DNA of 64,000 nt, from the NCBI GenBank assembly GCA_023091735.1, contig JALKBU010000097.1, forward strand, positions 1-64,000, given 5' to 3'. This DNA is from Trichomonas tenax (Eukaryota > Parabasalia > Trichomonadida > Trichomonadidae). The notes under the pieces are model-generated. The model had not been told where the DNA came from and searched no databases. It worked only from the letters and a program-made list of their open reading frames with translations. Position numbers and translations under genes: made by a program. Below, piece after piece: positions 39,819 to 49,999 of the stretch (within the stretch, counting starts at the first letter, position 1; each line of letters begins with the position of its first letter).

Positions 39819-41147
39819 ATGAAAACGATTATGCGGCGTAATTCTGAGATAATGAATGTGGAAATGGAAGACTTCGAAGAAAGGTCCGATTCGCGGCATT
39901 CTGATGCTCAGCACATCGCAATTGATCTAGGCAATGCAAGAGTTGGAAGATTTGAGACTTTTGTTAATCTTACGAACGCCATTGTTAGTGCAAGTGTCGT
40001 AAATGTCCCCATTACATTCTCTGCAACTGGTTTTGGGCCAACATTCATATCGCTCGTCGTTATTTGCATTCTAAGTTGGATTTCTGGCAATCATTTGATC
40101 TATTTGGAATCTGAACTGCACGTAAATAACCTTACAAACCTCAGTCGCGTCATTTTTGGAAAAACAGGTGAAATTATCATCGATATTTTAAATTTATTTT
40201 TCACATTTTCTTGCACAGCATCATATTTGATGATCGGCACTGATCAAGTACAGTCATGGGCCAAACTTTTAGGTCTCAAAATCAAAAATAGATGGACGAG
40301 ATCGATAATATCAGGAATTTATTCTCTTTTGATTCCTGTGTTGCTTTCTTATCCAGTTTTTATACATCACTTAGCTGGAATAGGTATATTAATCACTGCT
40401 TTAATCATTACATATACATTGATGATCTCTGGATGGTCAATTAAACAAATTTTCATTTTGGACAGATTATCACCGACAGCACTTGGATATACTTATTCAA
40501 ACAGAATGTTTACAGCAATAAGTATACATGTGTCCACATTTGCACTCCCGATAATGATGATTCCGATAATTAAAACTTATAATCAATCTGTAGAGAAAAG
40601 AAAAGCGGTAGCAGGTATGACATATGTGTTCACATTTGTTCTTGTTACACTATCCGCCAGTCTGTGCTATTTAGTTTCAGGTGGATCGACTTCTCCAGAT
40701 GTTTTAATGTCATTTAATCCAAAAGATGGTGTAATTATTGCCAGTCAAGTTATTATGTTCCTAGTGGTAACATTAACATATCCTTTCGTTACTCGAAGTA
40801 TAACAGAGTTCTTTTCGTATAAGGTTACCGGTGAAAGCATGTACGAGAAACTTTCTTTCAAGCAGAGACTTTTATATGCGAGTTTATCGAATATTATTAA
40901 TGTCTTGTTGTGCATTTTCATCAGTGACTCTGCTATTCTGTATGGCTTTGGAGGTGCTATACCAGGCTGTTTGATGTGCTTTGCATTTCCTTCACTATGT
41001 AGGCTTAAAGTAACGAAAGAAAAACTCTATAAACCTGAAAATATTTATCATATTTTCATGGTCGGTTTCGGTCTCATTCTGGGTGTTGCCTGTACATATT
41101 TCACTATCTACGACCTCATCCAGACATTCAGACCGAAAAAGAATTAG
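39819..41147 (+). CDS. Amino-acid permease, AAAP family (Aa_trans)
   Basis: Protein of 442 residues with an acidic, charged N-terminal 45 residues and then about eleven hydrophobic segments. The first is the family signature: FVNLTNAIVSASVVNVPITF, followed by FISLVVICILSWISGNHLIY. The segment VTLTYPFVTRSITEF and the last two helices (YGFGGAIPGCLMCFAFP and FMVGFGLILGVACTYF) also fit. These permeases move neutral or cationic amino acids, important in an organism that ferments amino acids. The substrate is not readable. The start lies nine bases after an Inr. Confidence 0.88.
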   Translation: MKTIMRRNSEIMNVEMEDFEERSDSRHSDAQHIAIDLGNARVGRFETFVNLTNAIVSASVVNVPITFSATGFGPTFISLVVICILSWISGNHLIYLESELHVNNLTNLSRVIFGKTGEIIIDILNLFFTFSCTASYLMIGTDQVQSWAKLLGLKIKNRWTRSIISGIYSLLIPVLLSYPVFIHHLAGIGILITALIITYTLMISGWSIKQIFILDRLSPTALGYTYSNRMFTAISIHVSTFALPIMMIPIIKTYNQSVEKRKAVAGMTYVFTFVLVTLSASLCYLVSGGSTSPDVLMSFNPKDGVIIASQVIMFLVVTLTYPFVTRSITEFFSYKVTGESMYEKLSFKQRLLYASLSNIINVLLCIFISDSAILYGFGGAIPGCLMCFAFPSLCRLKVTKEKLYKPENIYHIFMVGFGLILGVACTYFTIYDLIQTFRPKKN

Positions 41148-41245
41148 TATTATAATGTTTGTTTAAAGATGTGCGTTTATTTATTTATAAGATTTTTTTT
41201 TATTTGGGATGTGAATAATACAAAATAAAAGACAAATAAAGTGAA

Positions 41246-41668
41246 TTATATGTGTGATGTAAGCTTTCCATTGATCCATGAAACCCAATCATTCAACTCT
41301 GGCTGCTCTTCCTCGTAATCTTCGAGGATCTTAGAAACTGAAACTCTGGCGATTTGCTGGTATATGGCAGTATCAACATCGTGTTGGCAACAAAGCTTCC
41401 TCTTCATGGCAAGCGATAAATCCCAGATGAAGCGGCGTTTCATATCGTAATTCAACTGGCGAAGTTGTTCAACTTCCAATTCCTTGGAGGCAACTGTAGC
41501 TTCGTCTGGAATTTCGTCGTCTACTCCATCACTGCAGCTATCTGGAGAGTAGTAGAAAGAATCTTGCGATTCATTGCGGTTAAGGCATGGAGGAGTGAAT
41601 GTTGCATCAGTGTATACATTGTACTGCTGTGCATCAGAATCAAGAAGTCCCTGCCTCAGTGTGTCCAT
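41246..41668 (-). CDS. Hypothetical 140-residue protein
   Basis: The first 60 residues are polar and acidic with several Tyr and Cys. The last 75 are helical (QLRQLNYDMKRRFIWDLSLAMKRKLCC, then AIYQQIARVSVSKILEDYEEE). No family recognised. It starts at an ATG and is codon-biased like neighbours, so I think it is real. It converges with the permease gene, and lies downstream of the BTB/coiled-coil gene on the same strand. Confidence 0.5.
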   Translation of the reverse strand: MDTLRQGLLDSDAQQYNVYTDATFTPPCLNRNESQDSFYYSPDSCSDGVDDEIPDEATVASKELEVEQLRQLNYDMKRRFIWDLSLAMKRKLCCQHDVDTAIYQQIARVSVSKILEDYEEEQPELNDWVSWINGKLTSHI

Positions 41669-42008
41669 TGGCTCCTCAAAAAAATAAATTTTATACTTTT
41701 CTTAAACGTACATAATTTTTTTATCCAAACCATTTTATCTTGATGTTATGTATTATCTCTTTGTTTGGATGCTATTTGCACTGATAAAACTTCTTTATTC
41801 GTTTAATTTAATTTCCGACAAATATGGAAAATCATTTTCAGCAGCCATCAGACAACATTTACACTTTCCTAAATACAAGAAAATCATATTTAGATACATT
41901 AATTCTGAAACTGAATTTTTGTTAATAATAACAAAATCTTACAAAAATAATTTATTTAAAGCAAACATATAATATATATAAAAATAACTTACAAGTAATA
42001 AGCAGCAA

Positions 42009-43604
42009 TTAGTCAATCAATTTGACGAGATTCTTGACAATTGCAACTGAATTTGGCTCTCCGAGTCTTGCTGCCTTAGAGATATAATTTGCAGCGTCTT
42101 CCTTTGATCCATCGATCTTTCCGGAAATGATCAAAGCAGCTGAGTTGTACAAAGCATAAGGATCGTCATGAGCTACTGCTATGTCGATGTAGTTCAATCC
42201 GAGGTCCAATGAAAGCGGGTCTGTTTTGATGAGGTGCAGGCCATAGTCAGCGCATGCTCTCGGATTTCCAGACTGTACGTTTCTCCACATTATCTGAAAT
42301 TCTGTCATTCTGAGAGTTCCTTCTGTGTTCAAAGCATAGTCCAATGATGGTGATGAGCAAAGGTCGAATTTGAGGTCTTGCTTATTGGCGAATGCATTCT
42401 GGAACTCATTTTCATTGAAGTTAACACGCTTTAATGGTGGTTCGATGAATATATCTCTTGTCTTTATCTCCTTCTTCTGTTCTGGCTGTTTCTGTGGCTC
42501 CTGTTTTTCCTGGTTCTCCTCAACAACTGGTTTCTTCTCTTCAACTGAAGTGATCTTCTTCTCAAGAAGTTGTTGCTGAATCGCGAGTTGTGCTTTGATT
42601 TGTGCAGCTTCATTAATTTGCTTCTTAAGGGCTATAATGTTGAGGTCCATCTCTTCTATGTCTCTGTTAGTATCGATGATATCATTTGAAGCCTTTGAGT
42701 ATGTTTCAATATATTTATTAGTATTATATCTGATTGTATCGAGTTGTTTACTGAGATCTGCGTACTTTGCTTCGATTTCTTGATGTTCTGTGTACGCTGA
42801 CTTCCTTCTTGATTCGATATCTGTTGTTTTGAGTGTTAAAACACGATTTCTTTGTTCTGTTTGCGAATAGATTGTTTGAACGCGCTCAAGTTCACTCTCA
42901 AGGCTGCTAAGCTGTGTCATGATTTGTTTCTTCTCATAGATTGACTTTTGAACGCGATCTCTGATTAATGGATTGATTACATTGAAATCGAGCGACTTAA
43001 CGCTGCTTATTGTCATAATTACATTATCTGTGAGCTGCGAGTAGTCAAGAAGCATGAATAGAGGCGTTGCTGTCATTCCATAGCGATTGGCCATTTGAAT
43101 AAAAATGTTGATAATTTGTTGTGTATTAAAATCGATTGGAACATTATACCATGTCAAAATTCTGTGCATTGCATCACAAGAAATGCTGCAAAACAAAGGA
43201 CTTTCCATAAATGCGATATAATTTATTGCAATAAAAGCTTCAATTGTCGGTGAAATGAGATGATATTGTGAGATGAGAATGAGCGACTCGATTGTAATAT
43301 TAATATTTTGGAATTGGCAAACGAGTTTCTGAATTTCATCATATAATGTGTTGCAATCATAAACTAAAGCGCATTTCAGGAGTATCAATATGTTATCGGG
43401 CTTGATTTGGAAGGTTTCGTCATTGATGTATTCAACAAACAACGAGAATGAAACTTTATCGATGTTATCCTGAACAGTGATCTGCAATCCTGCATCCGGT
43501 TTGTAATTCTGGTACGCAATCGCTGACACTTCCAGGAAATTCTGTATATTCACCAGATAGACATCGCCATTGTGCAATAAGTTTGGCTGAGTTCTTGTAT
43601 CCAT
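42009..43604 (-). CDS. BTB/BACK-like, coiled-coil and Sel1-like repeat protein
   Basis: Protein of 531 residues. Residues 1-190 have the helix-rich form of a degenerate BTB plus BACK module (GDVYLVNIQNFLEVSAIAYQ... FSLFVEYIND... NILILLKCALVYDCNTLYDEI). About 225-370 is a coiled coil, then comes a Gln/Lys/Glu/Pro linker (KQEPQKQPEQKKEIK). The last 60-70 residues are Sel1-like (ACADYGLHLIKT... YALYNSAALII... AANYISKAARLGEPNSV). This architecture is common in trichomonads, with unknown partners. The ATG at 43604 is chosen because the perfect Inr (TCACTTTTT) is at 43607-43615; a longer reading of 39 residues from 43721 crosses the Inr and the 13-mer at 43674-43686. Confidence 0.72.
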   Translation of the reverse strand: MDTRTQPNLLHNGDVYLVNIQNFLEVSAIAYQNYKPDAGLQITVQDNIDKVSFSLFVEYINDETFQIKPDNILILLKCALVYDCNTLYDEIQKLVCQFQNINITIESLILISQYHLISPTIEAFIAINYIAFMESPLFCSISCDAMHRILTWYNVPIDFNTQQIINIFIQMANRYGMTATPLFMLLDYSQLTDNVIMTISSVKSLDFNVINPLIRDRVQKSIYEKKQIMTQLSSLESELERVQTIYSQTEQRNRVLTLKTTDIESRRKSAYTEHQEIEAKYADLSKQLDTIRYNTNKYIETYSKASNDIIDTNRDIEEMDLNIIALKKQINEAAQIKAQLAIQQQLLEKKITSVEEKKPVVEENQEKQEPQKQPEQKKEIKTRDIFIEPPLKRVNFNENEFQNAFANKQDLKFDLCSSPSLDYALNTEGTLRMTEFQIMWRNVQSGNPRACADYGLHLIKTDPLSLDLGLNYIDIAVAHDDPYALYNSAALIISGKIDGSKEDAANYISKAARLGEPNSVAIVKNLVKLID

Positions 43605-44357
43605 TGAAAAAGTGACATGAGGTGTCAAATGTAATTTGGCAAAAGTCAGAATTATTTTTGACGACGGGTTGATTTTACATGTCACACAATATGTTTTCGT
43701 TTTTGGATGCAAATACATCATAAGACTTTGTTCAAGTGTTTCACCATCAGAAACCCAAGCTTTCCGAGCAGATTTACTCTGTAATTACTTTGATGCATAG
43801 ACATGTTTCGCAAAATATAAGGTTCCAAATTTCCTCCCCTTCATATTCATCAATGGGTATTTTATATTTTGTGCTCATATAACATCCATATTGGAGCATG
43901 CTTTTATTTATACATAGTGTCACTTCAAAGCAATTTCAAATAGCATCAATCATAGAATTTATTATTAACTTTTGAATTTAATTGATGCTATTTACCTTTC
44001 AGTTGCTTTATATTTCATTGATGTTCAAGCAAAATATAACCAAAGGTCATTTTTGGTGACATGACTTAACCCCTGATATCAATATTAATATAATCTGTTC
44101 TATAGACCTAATTTTGATGAGTAATCGATGTATGAGCAAAAAAATGATCACTCTTTTAATCTTATGAAAACAATTGATGCGAACGATTTTTAATATGCTA
44201 AATTTGTTGATATTAAACTATAGTTATAATATATTATTACGTACAAGTTTGAAGTTCCGGGGTTTTGTCAATAGTCTGTTTTGATGATGCTAAATATTGT
44301 CAACTTTTTCTCATATTGGAATTGTAAACTGTCAAATGTCGGAAAATAATTTTTGGG
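43605..44357. other. Spacer between diverging BTB-type genes
   Basis: AT-rich. On the minus side it carries the Inr and TTTACATGTCACA (43674-43686). Near 44308-44345 it has TCTCATATTGG and TGTCAAATGTCGG, which may be the plus-side promoter. No gene. Confidence 0.45.
43674..43686 (+). promoter_or_regulatory. Recurrent 13-mer, TTTACATGTCACA variant
   Basis: About 70 bases upstream of the BTB/Sel1 gene, beyond its Inr. Confidence 0.4.
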
Positions 44358-45338
44358 ATGAAGAATATTGTTGTTTCGCCAATATCAAATAATGCAAATT
44401 CATTTAGCTTCAATCATAAAGGAGAAGAAATAAAAGTTGATAAAGTTAAGTTTGCATTATATTCTGATGTATTTCGTGAAAATATTTTTCATCTTGATAC
44501 AAATTTCGTTGATTTAAACGATATTGTATCAAAAGATGCAGTCAACGAATTAGCTACACTCATTAATACAGATCAATACCAATTCAAGAAAGAAACTTCA
44601 CTCGATTTACTGATTTTAATCGATGATTGGCATATAAATGCAATTAATGCCGAATTAATTGATTTCATCAACGAAAACGTCACGCTAGAAGAGTTAATTT
44701 CATATGCTGAAAAGATTCCAATGAGTATTGACATTCATTCGATTTTAGATTTGATTTCTCAGCGACTTGATGCAGCAATTTCGATTCCAGCATTCTCAAA
44801 TCTCACTGTTGAGAAAATTATTGCAATTGTTTTGTCAAAGGAAGTCATTTATCGTGATCATAATGCACTTTATGATTTTATAATGAATATGCTTGATAAA
44901 TATCATTATGAAGCGTATCCTCTTATATCAGCCATTGATTTGATTCGACTTTCACCTTCACAAGCAGAAAAATTGTTTTCTCGACCAGAATTCGCTACAC
45001 CAGCTGAATCAGTTAAGACAGATATCCAAAGGATCAACGACAAAATCCAGCAATTTAATAACTCAATGGAAAGTTTGCAAGGAAATCATAATTCACTCCA
45101 AATCTTAAATGACAGATTCAAGGTTGTTCAAAAGAATCTCGAAGATATATCCAATGCAATAGAAGTGAATGAAGAAAAGTCATTCGAAAAAATTGAAGAA
45201 CTCAAAGAAAGATCAAGCAATGTTCAAAGAAGGTTCAAGAATGATTCGAGAAGGATGAAGTCTGATTTCAAAGTTATTATAACAAAGATTAAATCATATG
45301 AAACAAAGATGGCGAATGATTTTCCAGAAGATACCTAA
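44358..45338 (+). CDS. BTB/BACK-like protein with C-terminal coiled coil
   Basis: Protein of 326 residues: residues 15-115 are BTB-like (VKFALYSDVFRENIF... LATLINTDQYQF... LLILIDDWHINAINAEL), about 116-210 are BACK-like helices (LISYAEKIPMSIDIHSILDLISQRLDAA), and 215-320 are a basic coiled coil with many Asn, Glu and Lys. It lacks the Sel1-like end of its neighbour but is otherwise similar in layout; the two diverge from a common spacer. The partner is unknown. Confidence 0.6.
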   Translation: MKNIVVSPISNNANSFSFNHKGEEIKVDKVKFALYSDVFRENIFHLDTNFVDLNDIVSKDAVNELATLINTDQYQFKKETSLDLLILIDDWHINAINAELIDFINENVTLEELISYAEKIPMSIDIHSILDLISQRLDAAISIPAFSNLTVEKIIAIVLSKEVIYRDHNALYDFIMNMLDKYHYEAYPLISAIDLIRLSPSQAEKLFSRPEFATPAESVKTDIQRINDKIQQFNNSMESLQGNHNSLQILNDRFKVVQKNLEDISNAIEVNEEKSFEKIEELKERSSNVQRRFKNDSRRMKSDFKVIITKIKSYETKMANDFPEDT

Positions 45339-45609
45339 TTTTTTGTTATTAGAATAAATATGAGTATTGTTTTGTTAACCCACAACACACCACTGCATTC
45401 ATTTAAAATAATTTTTTAAAAAATATGTAACAAAATTCGCTGGTGAATGTTATTGCTGACATCAACTGGATGTAGTTTATGCAGTTGATGTGAAGAAAAT
45501 CACATGAATAGTTAAATTATTTTGAAAATGAAAAAAAAATCATGAAATATGTGAATATGGTGTGGAAAGTATAGGTTCTATTGCTAATAATATTTACATT
45601 TTACTTATC

Positions 45610-46026
45610 TTATTTTGGCTGTTCGTGAACAGGGACACCTTCAACACGCAAAACGTACAGAGCTGTGAATGGACCCCATCCCTGGTTGATAACGACCTTG
45701 ATTCCGTATGTTGTGCTTCTCAAGTTGAGTTGATGTGTTTCTTGCTGTTTAATTGGCTGAGCTGGAAGATTGTAGTTATCTATTTCGATCCATTGCGTTA
45801 AATCTGGGTCTGTTGACGCGAAGACTGATATAGCTTTAACTTTGCCAGTGATTGTTGTGTTGCGGATGATTTGTGCAGGAGTTTTGAATTTAAGGACGCA
45901 TTCTTGAGGATAAAGGCCTGTTGTCGTCCAAAATGTAGTCTCATCGGCATCAACAACGTTTGAGGCCGGGTGATCTACATCCATTGATGTCGCATAGAAC
46001 AGTTCGAGTGGAATCACTGACGCCAT
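45610..46026 (-). CDS. IFT25: Intraflagellar transport protein IFT25 (HSPB11)
   Basis: Protein of 138 residues, near the usual length (about 144). IFT25 pairs with IFT27 in the IFT-B complex, here serving the flagella. The start (MASVIPLELFYATSMDVDHPASN) and the signature DADETTFWTTTGLYPQECVLKF match IFT25 closely: this is the galactose-binding-like fold with the conserved FWxTTGxxPQE. Further matches are TDPDLTQWIEID and the Ca-binding-type loop. The true start is ATG 46026; a longer reading begins with TTG. The variant motif TTTGCCATGTAAA (46065-46077) lies 39 bases upstream. Confidence 0.9.
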   Translation of the reverse strand: MASVIPLELFYATSMDVDHPASNVVDADETTFWTTTGLYPQECVLKFKTPAQIIRNTTITGKVKAISVFASTDPDLTQWIEIDNYNLPAQPIKQQETHQLNLRSTTYGIKVVINQGWGPFTALYVLRVEGVPVHEQPK

Positions 46027-46498
46027 TTTTTTCAAACGTATACCTTGTCACATTTATATTATATTTTGCCATGTAAACAATAAATATGTCCAAAAATCTT
46101 GAGTATCATCATCGCTATCAAGAGGCCTATATAACTGTAATTGACTAATATCTTTATTGCCATTTTATAAAGCACTATACATTATATTAATTTAATAGGA
46201 ATAAATGTTTGAATAACATTTTTTAACACAATTAATCACTTCCAAAATTTTTTCGCCCTCTTAGAAAATATTATATGAGAGGAATTAACTGGGAGTGTCC
46301 CAACATCAGTGCCTTTCTTATGAAGCAGACTACATCCTCAAAATAATTAATAAAAAAAAACATTTGTAAAATAATGAGCAAGCATGATTGGAAAGGCTAT
46401 ATATGGGGTATTTATAAATAAACAACAAATAACAAAACAAGAACATGAAATTAAACTGGAATATCAGAAAAAGTTGCAGAAATTCCAAGTATTATGGA
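46027..46498. other. AT-rich spacer
   Basis: Holds the motif site at 46065-46077 on the IFT25 side and nothing else recognised. Confidence 0.3.
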
Positions 46499-47461
46499 TC
46501 AATTAGACGTTATACGCTTCATTCCGCAATGGTACATCTGAGAGATGGTCCTGACGTGGGATGATGACTTAGTTTTAGGAAGAATTTTTCCAATCTGAAC
46601 ATTTTCTTCCAAGGCACCTACATTCTGATCCATTGTCCATCTCTTTGAAGGATCGACAAAGATCGTGTTCTGAATGATTGTTCTAAGATAATCTTGTGTT
46701 AAAGCTGGAAGTGAATACTCCGCTTTCTTTATCTTATTCTCTAGCTCTTCTTTAGTGTTTCCTGATAATGGAAGATATCCAAATGCAAGATAATACACAG
46801 ATACTCCAAAACTCCAAATATCGCTAGCAAATGGATCATATGGCTTAAGCAATAGTTTTTTCTGGAGGAATATAAGCCAATGAACCACGGATCTCATTTG
46901 CCTCGTATTCCTTAAATGATGCAAATCCAAAGTCTGCGAGTTTGACTTTGTTAAACTCGTCCAAGAGGAGGTTTGCGGGTTTAATGTCGTGGTGCGCGAT
47001 TCCAATGGAATGGCAATACTGTAAAGCAACCTAAAATTGAACAAAGAAATCATAAAGTACCATTTTTGGTAATTACTGGTGAATTCACCAGTAATGTATA
47101 TGTATCTGTCAAGCGACAGTTTCTTGCAGTACTCCAAGATAATGAAAAAATAGTTGTTTTCACTAAAATAATTATAAATCTTAACAATGTTTGGATGTAC
47201 AACGTTGATTAGTGCATCGATTTCATTGTGAAAGAATCTCTGTTTATGACGCTCTTCGATTGTTTGCTCTTTCGTGTATCAAGCCTTGCAAATAAATTCT
47301 TTCCGATATTTATGATCGAATACTAAATAACAGGTCGCGAAGCATCCTTTGCATATCTGCTTCAATAACTCATAGCCGTGCTTCTTCATGATGCTCACCA
47401 TTTCGTCAAACATTTGCTCTTGAGAAAGGTACCTTGGATCTTTTTTGCTGATATTTTCCAA
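46499..47461 (-). pseudogene. Protein kinase (CAMK-like), degenerate
   Basis: A protein kinase readable on the minus strand with three lesions. The N-lobe (HGYELLKQICKGCFATCYLVF) is followed by the catalytic-Lys strand (KEFICKA), then TGA at 47281-47279, then an open C-helix and hinge (ALINVVHPNIVKIYNYF, FFIILEYCKKLSLDRYI). A frameshift near 47010 precedes the catalytic loop ([13 protein letters not shown]) and the DFG (LADFGFASF). A second frameshift follows the PPE segment (near 46860), after which DIWSFGVSVYYLAFGYLP reads to the end. The HRD Arg is replaced (AHHD). The most likely ATG is at 47413. No active product expected. Confidence 0.72.
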
Positions 47462-49143
47462 TCAGCTTCAGGATTTAAGTTGTACATGCCATGAGGATGT
47501 ATATATTGTGATATCGAAGGTCCTGCACAGAGATTCGCTGAATTATCAATCTTGAAAAAGTATATATTATTGAAACAAATTTTTGAAAAATATTTTTGCA
47601 ATTTAAATATTTTACTAAAAAACGAATTTATGTGAGAAAATAAATAATAAATTTTAATACATAATAGATGCCGAATATAATTTTACCATTACATAGGCAA
47701 TTTGATTTTTCGATTTTCAAAAAAATCATGAACAATAAATGATATTCATTCCCATTAAAACAGACTAATTGGACTACTGATCATAGAAACAACATACAAC
47801 GCTTAAATATTTCAACATTTTCAAAAAAGTGAAAAATTCATATTCATAAAATGAATTGATAAGCTAGCTATTGATATGATTATAAAGGTAGAAGTATTTA
47901 CTCAAAGAAAAAGAACAAAATTTTATAAAAACGTTATGAATAAAATCTAAAATAGAGATATTGATAGTTTTATATCTGTAATTGAACCGAACTACCGATG
48001 TTAATTAACACGGATTTCTATAAATATGCATAAATCATCGTTAAATCTGGAGATAATAATCGGATCTCAAAAACCCTCTATACCGGCCATTAGCAAATTT
48101 TTGAGTGATCATGGGAATGTTAGTAGCAGCTGTGTGTAGAAGATGGAGCCAAAAAATTGGCAAAATCTTGTGGTATAAATTTCGAATTTTAACATGTAGG
48201 TTTCAAGACGGGTTCCGACGCCAGATACTCTTGTAGAAAACCACTGGTAACGCCAAGGCCAGAAACCAACAAAGTCTAAAAATCGCAATATCTTTAGTCC
48301 AGAGCACCTAAATAGGTTCCATAATAAATTCGCTGAGTTACATTTTTGATTGTGCCATATAGAAAAGTCAAGTTTTGAATTCTCACCGAGATAGCAAAAC
48401 TAAACTTTGACCGAGGCTAAAAAGTGAGATTTTTAATAACGTTCATTCTGTCACATGACCTTTGCTTTTGATTGAAACTTTTGTTACAAAAAGGTTTATT
48501 TCGATCAAACCATGAAAATATTGACCTGATACTGATATAAATGCTATATATAGAAAAAGATTTTTTGAAGGAAGTTTTTTGGATATCGCAGTTTTGGATG
48601 CTCATATGGGTTATCGATAAAACTAACAAAAATCTTTTGAGAAGAAAAACCGCAACAATTAATTTATCAATAATTATATTTCGTTTGTTATAGACAATAT
48701 AATTCTTCAATGTTCAAAATTGAAAAGTCTATAGATAAACATGCTCAAAATGACTTACAAATTAATATTCAAGAAGAAAAATTTTAACAACGTTTCGGCG
48801 GTTATAACTGCAACGATAAAGATTGTGTGAGAAATAATCGTTAACAATTGTTTTATGATCATTTTTTTTCTTTTTGATTATATTCACTGCTATAGAGGAA
48901 ATATTTTCTACAATATGGAGGAGCAATGCCTGCGAATGTTATATTTTGGAAATATTATGAGACATCAACTTTTATCATATAAGATTCTTTATGATGGTAA
49001 CGATATTTTCAATCACTATTTAAGACGTAGCATTTATACTGTGTATAATACATTCCCTGTAGTTTTTGCTTCCCAATATTTAAAAACCGACGATCAACCC
49101 ATTGATCTCCGGGATCATCGATATATCCATAGCGACAGGGTAT
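47462..49143. other. Long spacer with a GC-richer patch
   Basis: About 1.7 kb without a supported gene. 48100-48380 is richer in G and C and has a faint resemblance to the patch at 35340-35450 (both contain GTTTCTGG and an ATATTG...GCGATTTTTA core, on opposite strands). The 96-codon open frame at 48855-49145 matches no family. The last bases carry the first flank of the element below. Confidence 0.3.
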
Positions 49144-49159
49144 AACGTTATAAAAATAT
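49144..49159 (+). repeat. Direct repeat flanking the element (left)
   Basis: AACGTTATAAAAATAT, identical to 49722-49737. Probable target-site duplication; unusually long. Confidence 0.6.
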
Positions 49160-49722
49160 TGTCACATACCGAAAGTTGTCATTAAAAAGTGACACAAAAA
49201 GCAACTATATCTGACATGTAAAGTTGCCAGAATCTCTGGTTTTATGTGTCAAAATCGCGTCTGACGGGAAGAACTGTGGACTACATTGGCACAGGTACCA
49301 CGCATGCTAGTAGCTAAACTCACAGATCTTCCTTTCATACGCCATCATTAAGAAATCAAAGATTTCCACTTCAGAATGCCTCTGAAGAGCGAAATTAAAT
49401 GCTTGATTGGGACTTGCAGCCAAGGTACTAGCAATCCAGTCCACAATTCTTCCTTTCAGAATCATTCTGTAGAGTAAATCGCTGATTATTTCGAAGATCG
49501 AGTCTGAAAAGAAGAACTGTGGACTGGATTGCTAGAATTTTGGCTACCAGTGCCAATGAAGCACTTAATTTTTCTTTTCAAAGTAAATTTAAACAAATAT
49601 AGGATATCATTCTTCCAATAATCATTTATAATCGCATGCCACGTAAATATTTATTTGTCAAATATACATATTTACATATCACTTTTGTGTCACTTTTCCA
49701 TGACAACTTTCAGTACGCAACA
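49160..49722. mobile_element. Non-autonomous terminal-inverted-repeat element, about 560 bases
   Basis: Terminal inverted repeats of about 40 bases, starting TGTCACATACCGAAAGTTGT at 49160 and ending at 49722; 34 of the first 40 positions match, most differences being transitions. The element is flanked by a direct 16-base repeat, AACGTTATAAAAATAT, at 49144-49159 and 49722-49737, which looks like a target-site duplication. Each end carries outward-facing TCACTTTT boxes, and the left end also a CTGACATGTAAAG motif. The inside has its own long inverted repeat and no coding capacity. The same end sequence recurs at 51682. Confidence 0.65.
49428..49535. repeat. Internal inverted repeat in the element
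   Basis: A left arm at 49428-49451 (CTAGCAATCCAGTCCACA...) pairs with a right arm at 49512-49535 at 23 of 24 positions, and pairing continues less perfectly on both sides. A third copy of GAAGAACTGTGGACT lies at 49268-49282. A transcript would form a strong hairpin. Confidence 0.65.
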
Positions 49723-49737
49723 ACGTTATAAAAATAT
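49722..49737 (+). repeat. Direct repeat flanking the element (right)
   Basis: AACGTTATAAAAATAT, identical to 49144-49159. Confidence 0.6.
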
Positions 49738-49999
49738 AACATCAGAAAGGTTCAAGTATACGTTGATATATATATATGAGATTTGATCATATCTGTTGTA
49801 TCATACAGAAAACACGTTGCATTAATGGAAATGTTGATACAGGTCAAAGGGAATGTATCTATAGCTTGTGAAGACGATATTATGAGATTTTTGTTTCATT
49901 GGATATTAAAAATTTGATTGGGATCGAATAGTTTCAAATTAATATGATTAATAAACAGGATTTATATAATACAAACAAACACAAGAAAAGACTTAAAAG

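Noticed and set aside
47279..47281. TGA in the kinase as a possible recoded codon
   Set aside because: Two further frameshifts break the same gene, and intact genes here end in TGA or TAA normally, so a pseudogene is simpler.
48855..49145. Open frame of 96 codons next to the small element
   Set aside because: No recognisable domain and base composition like the spacer; could be a relic but cannot be supported.
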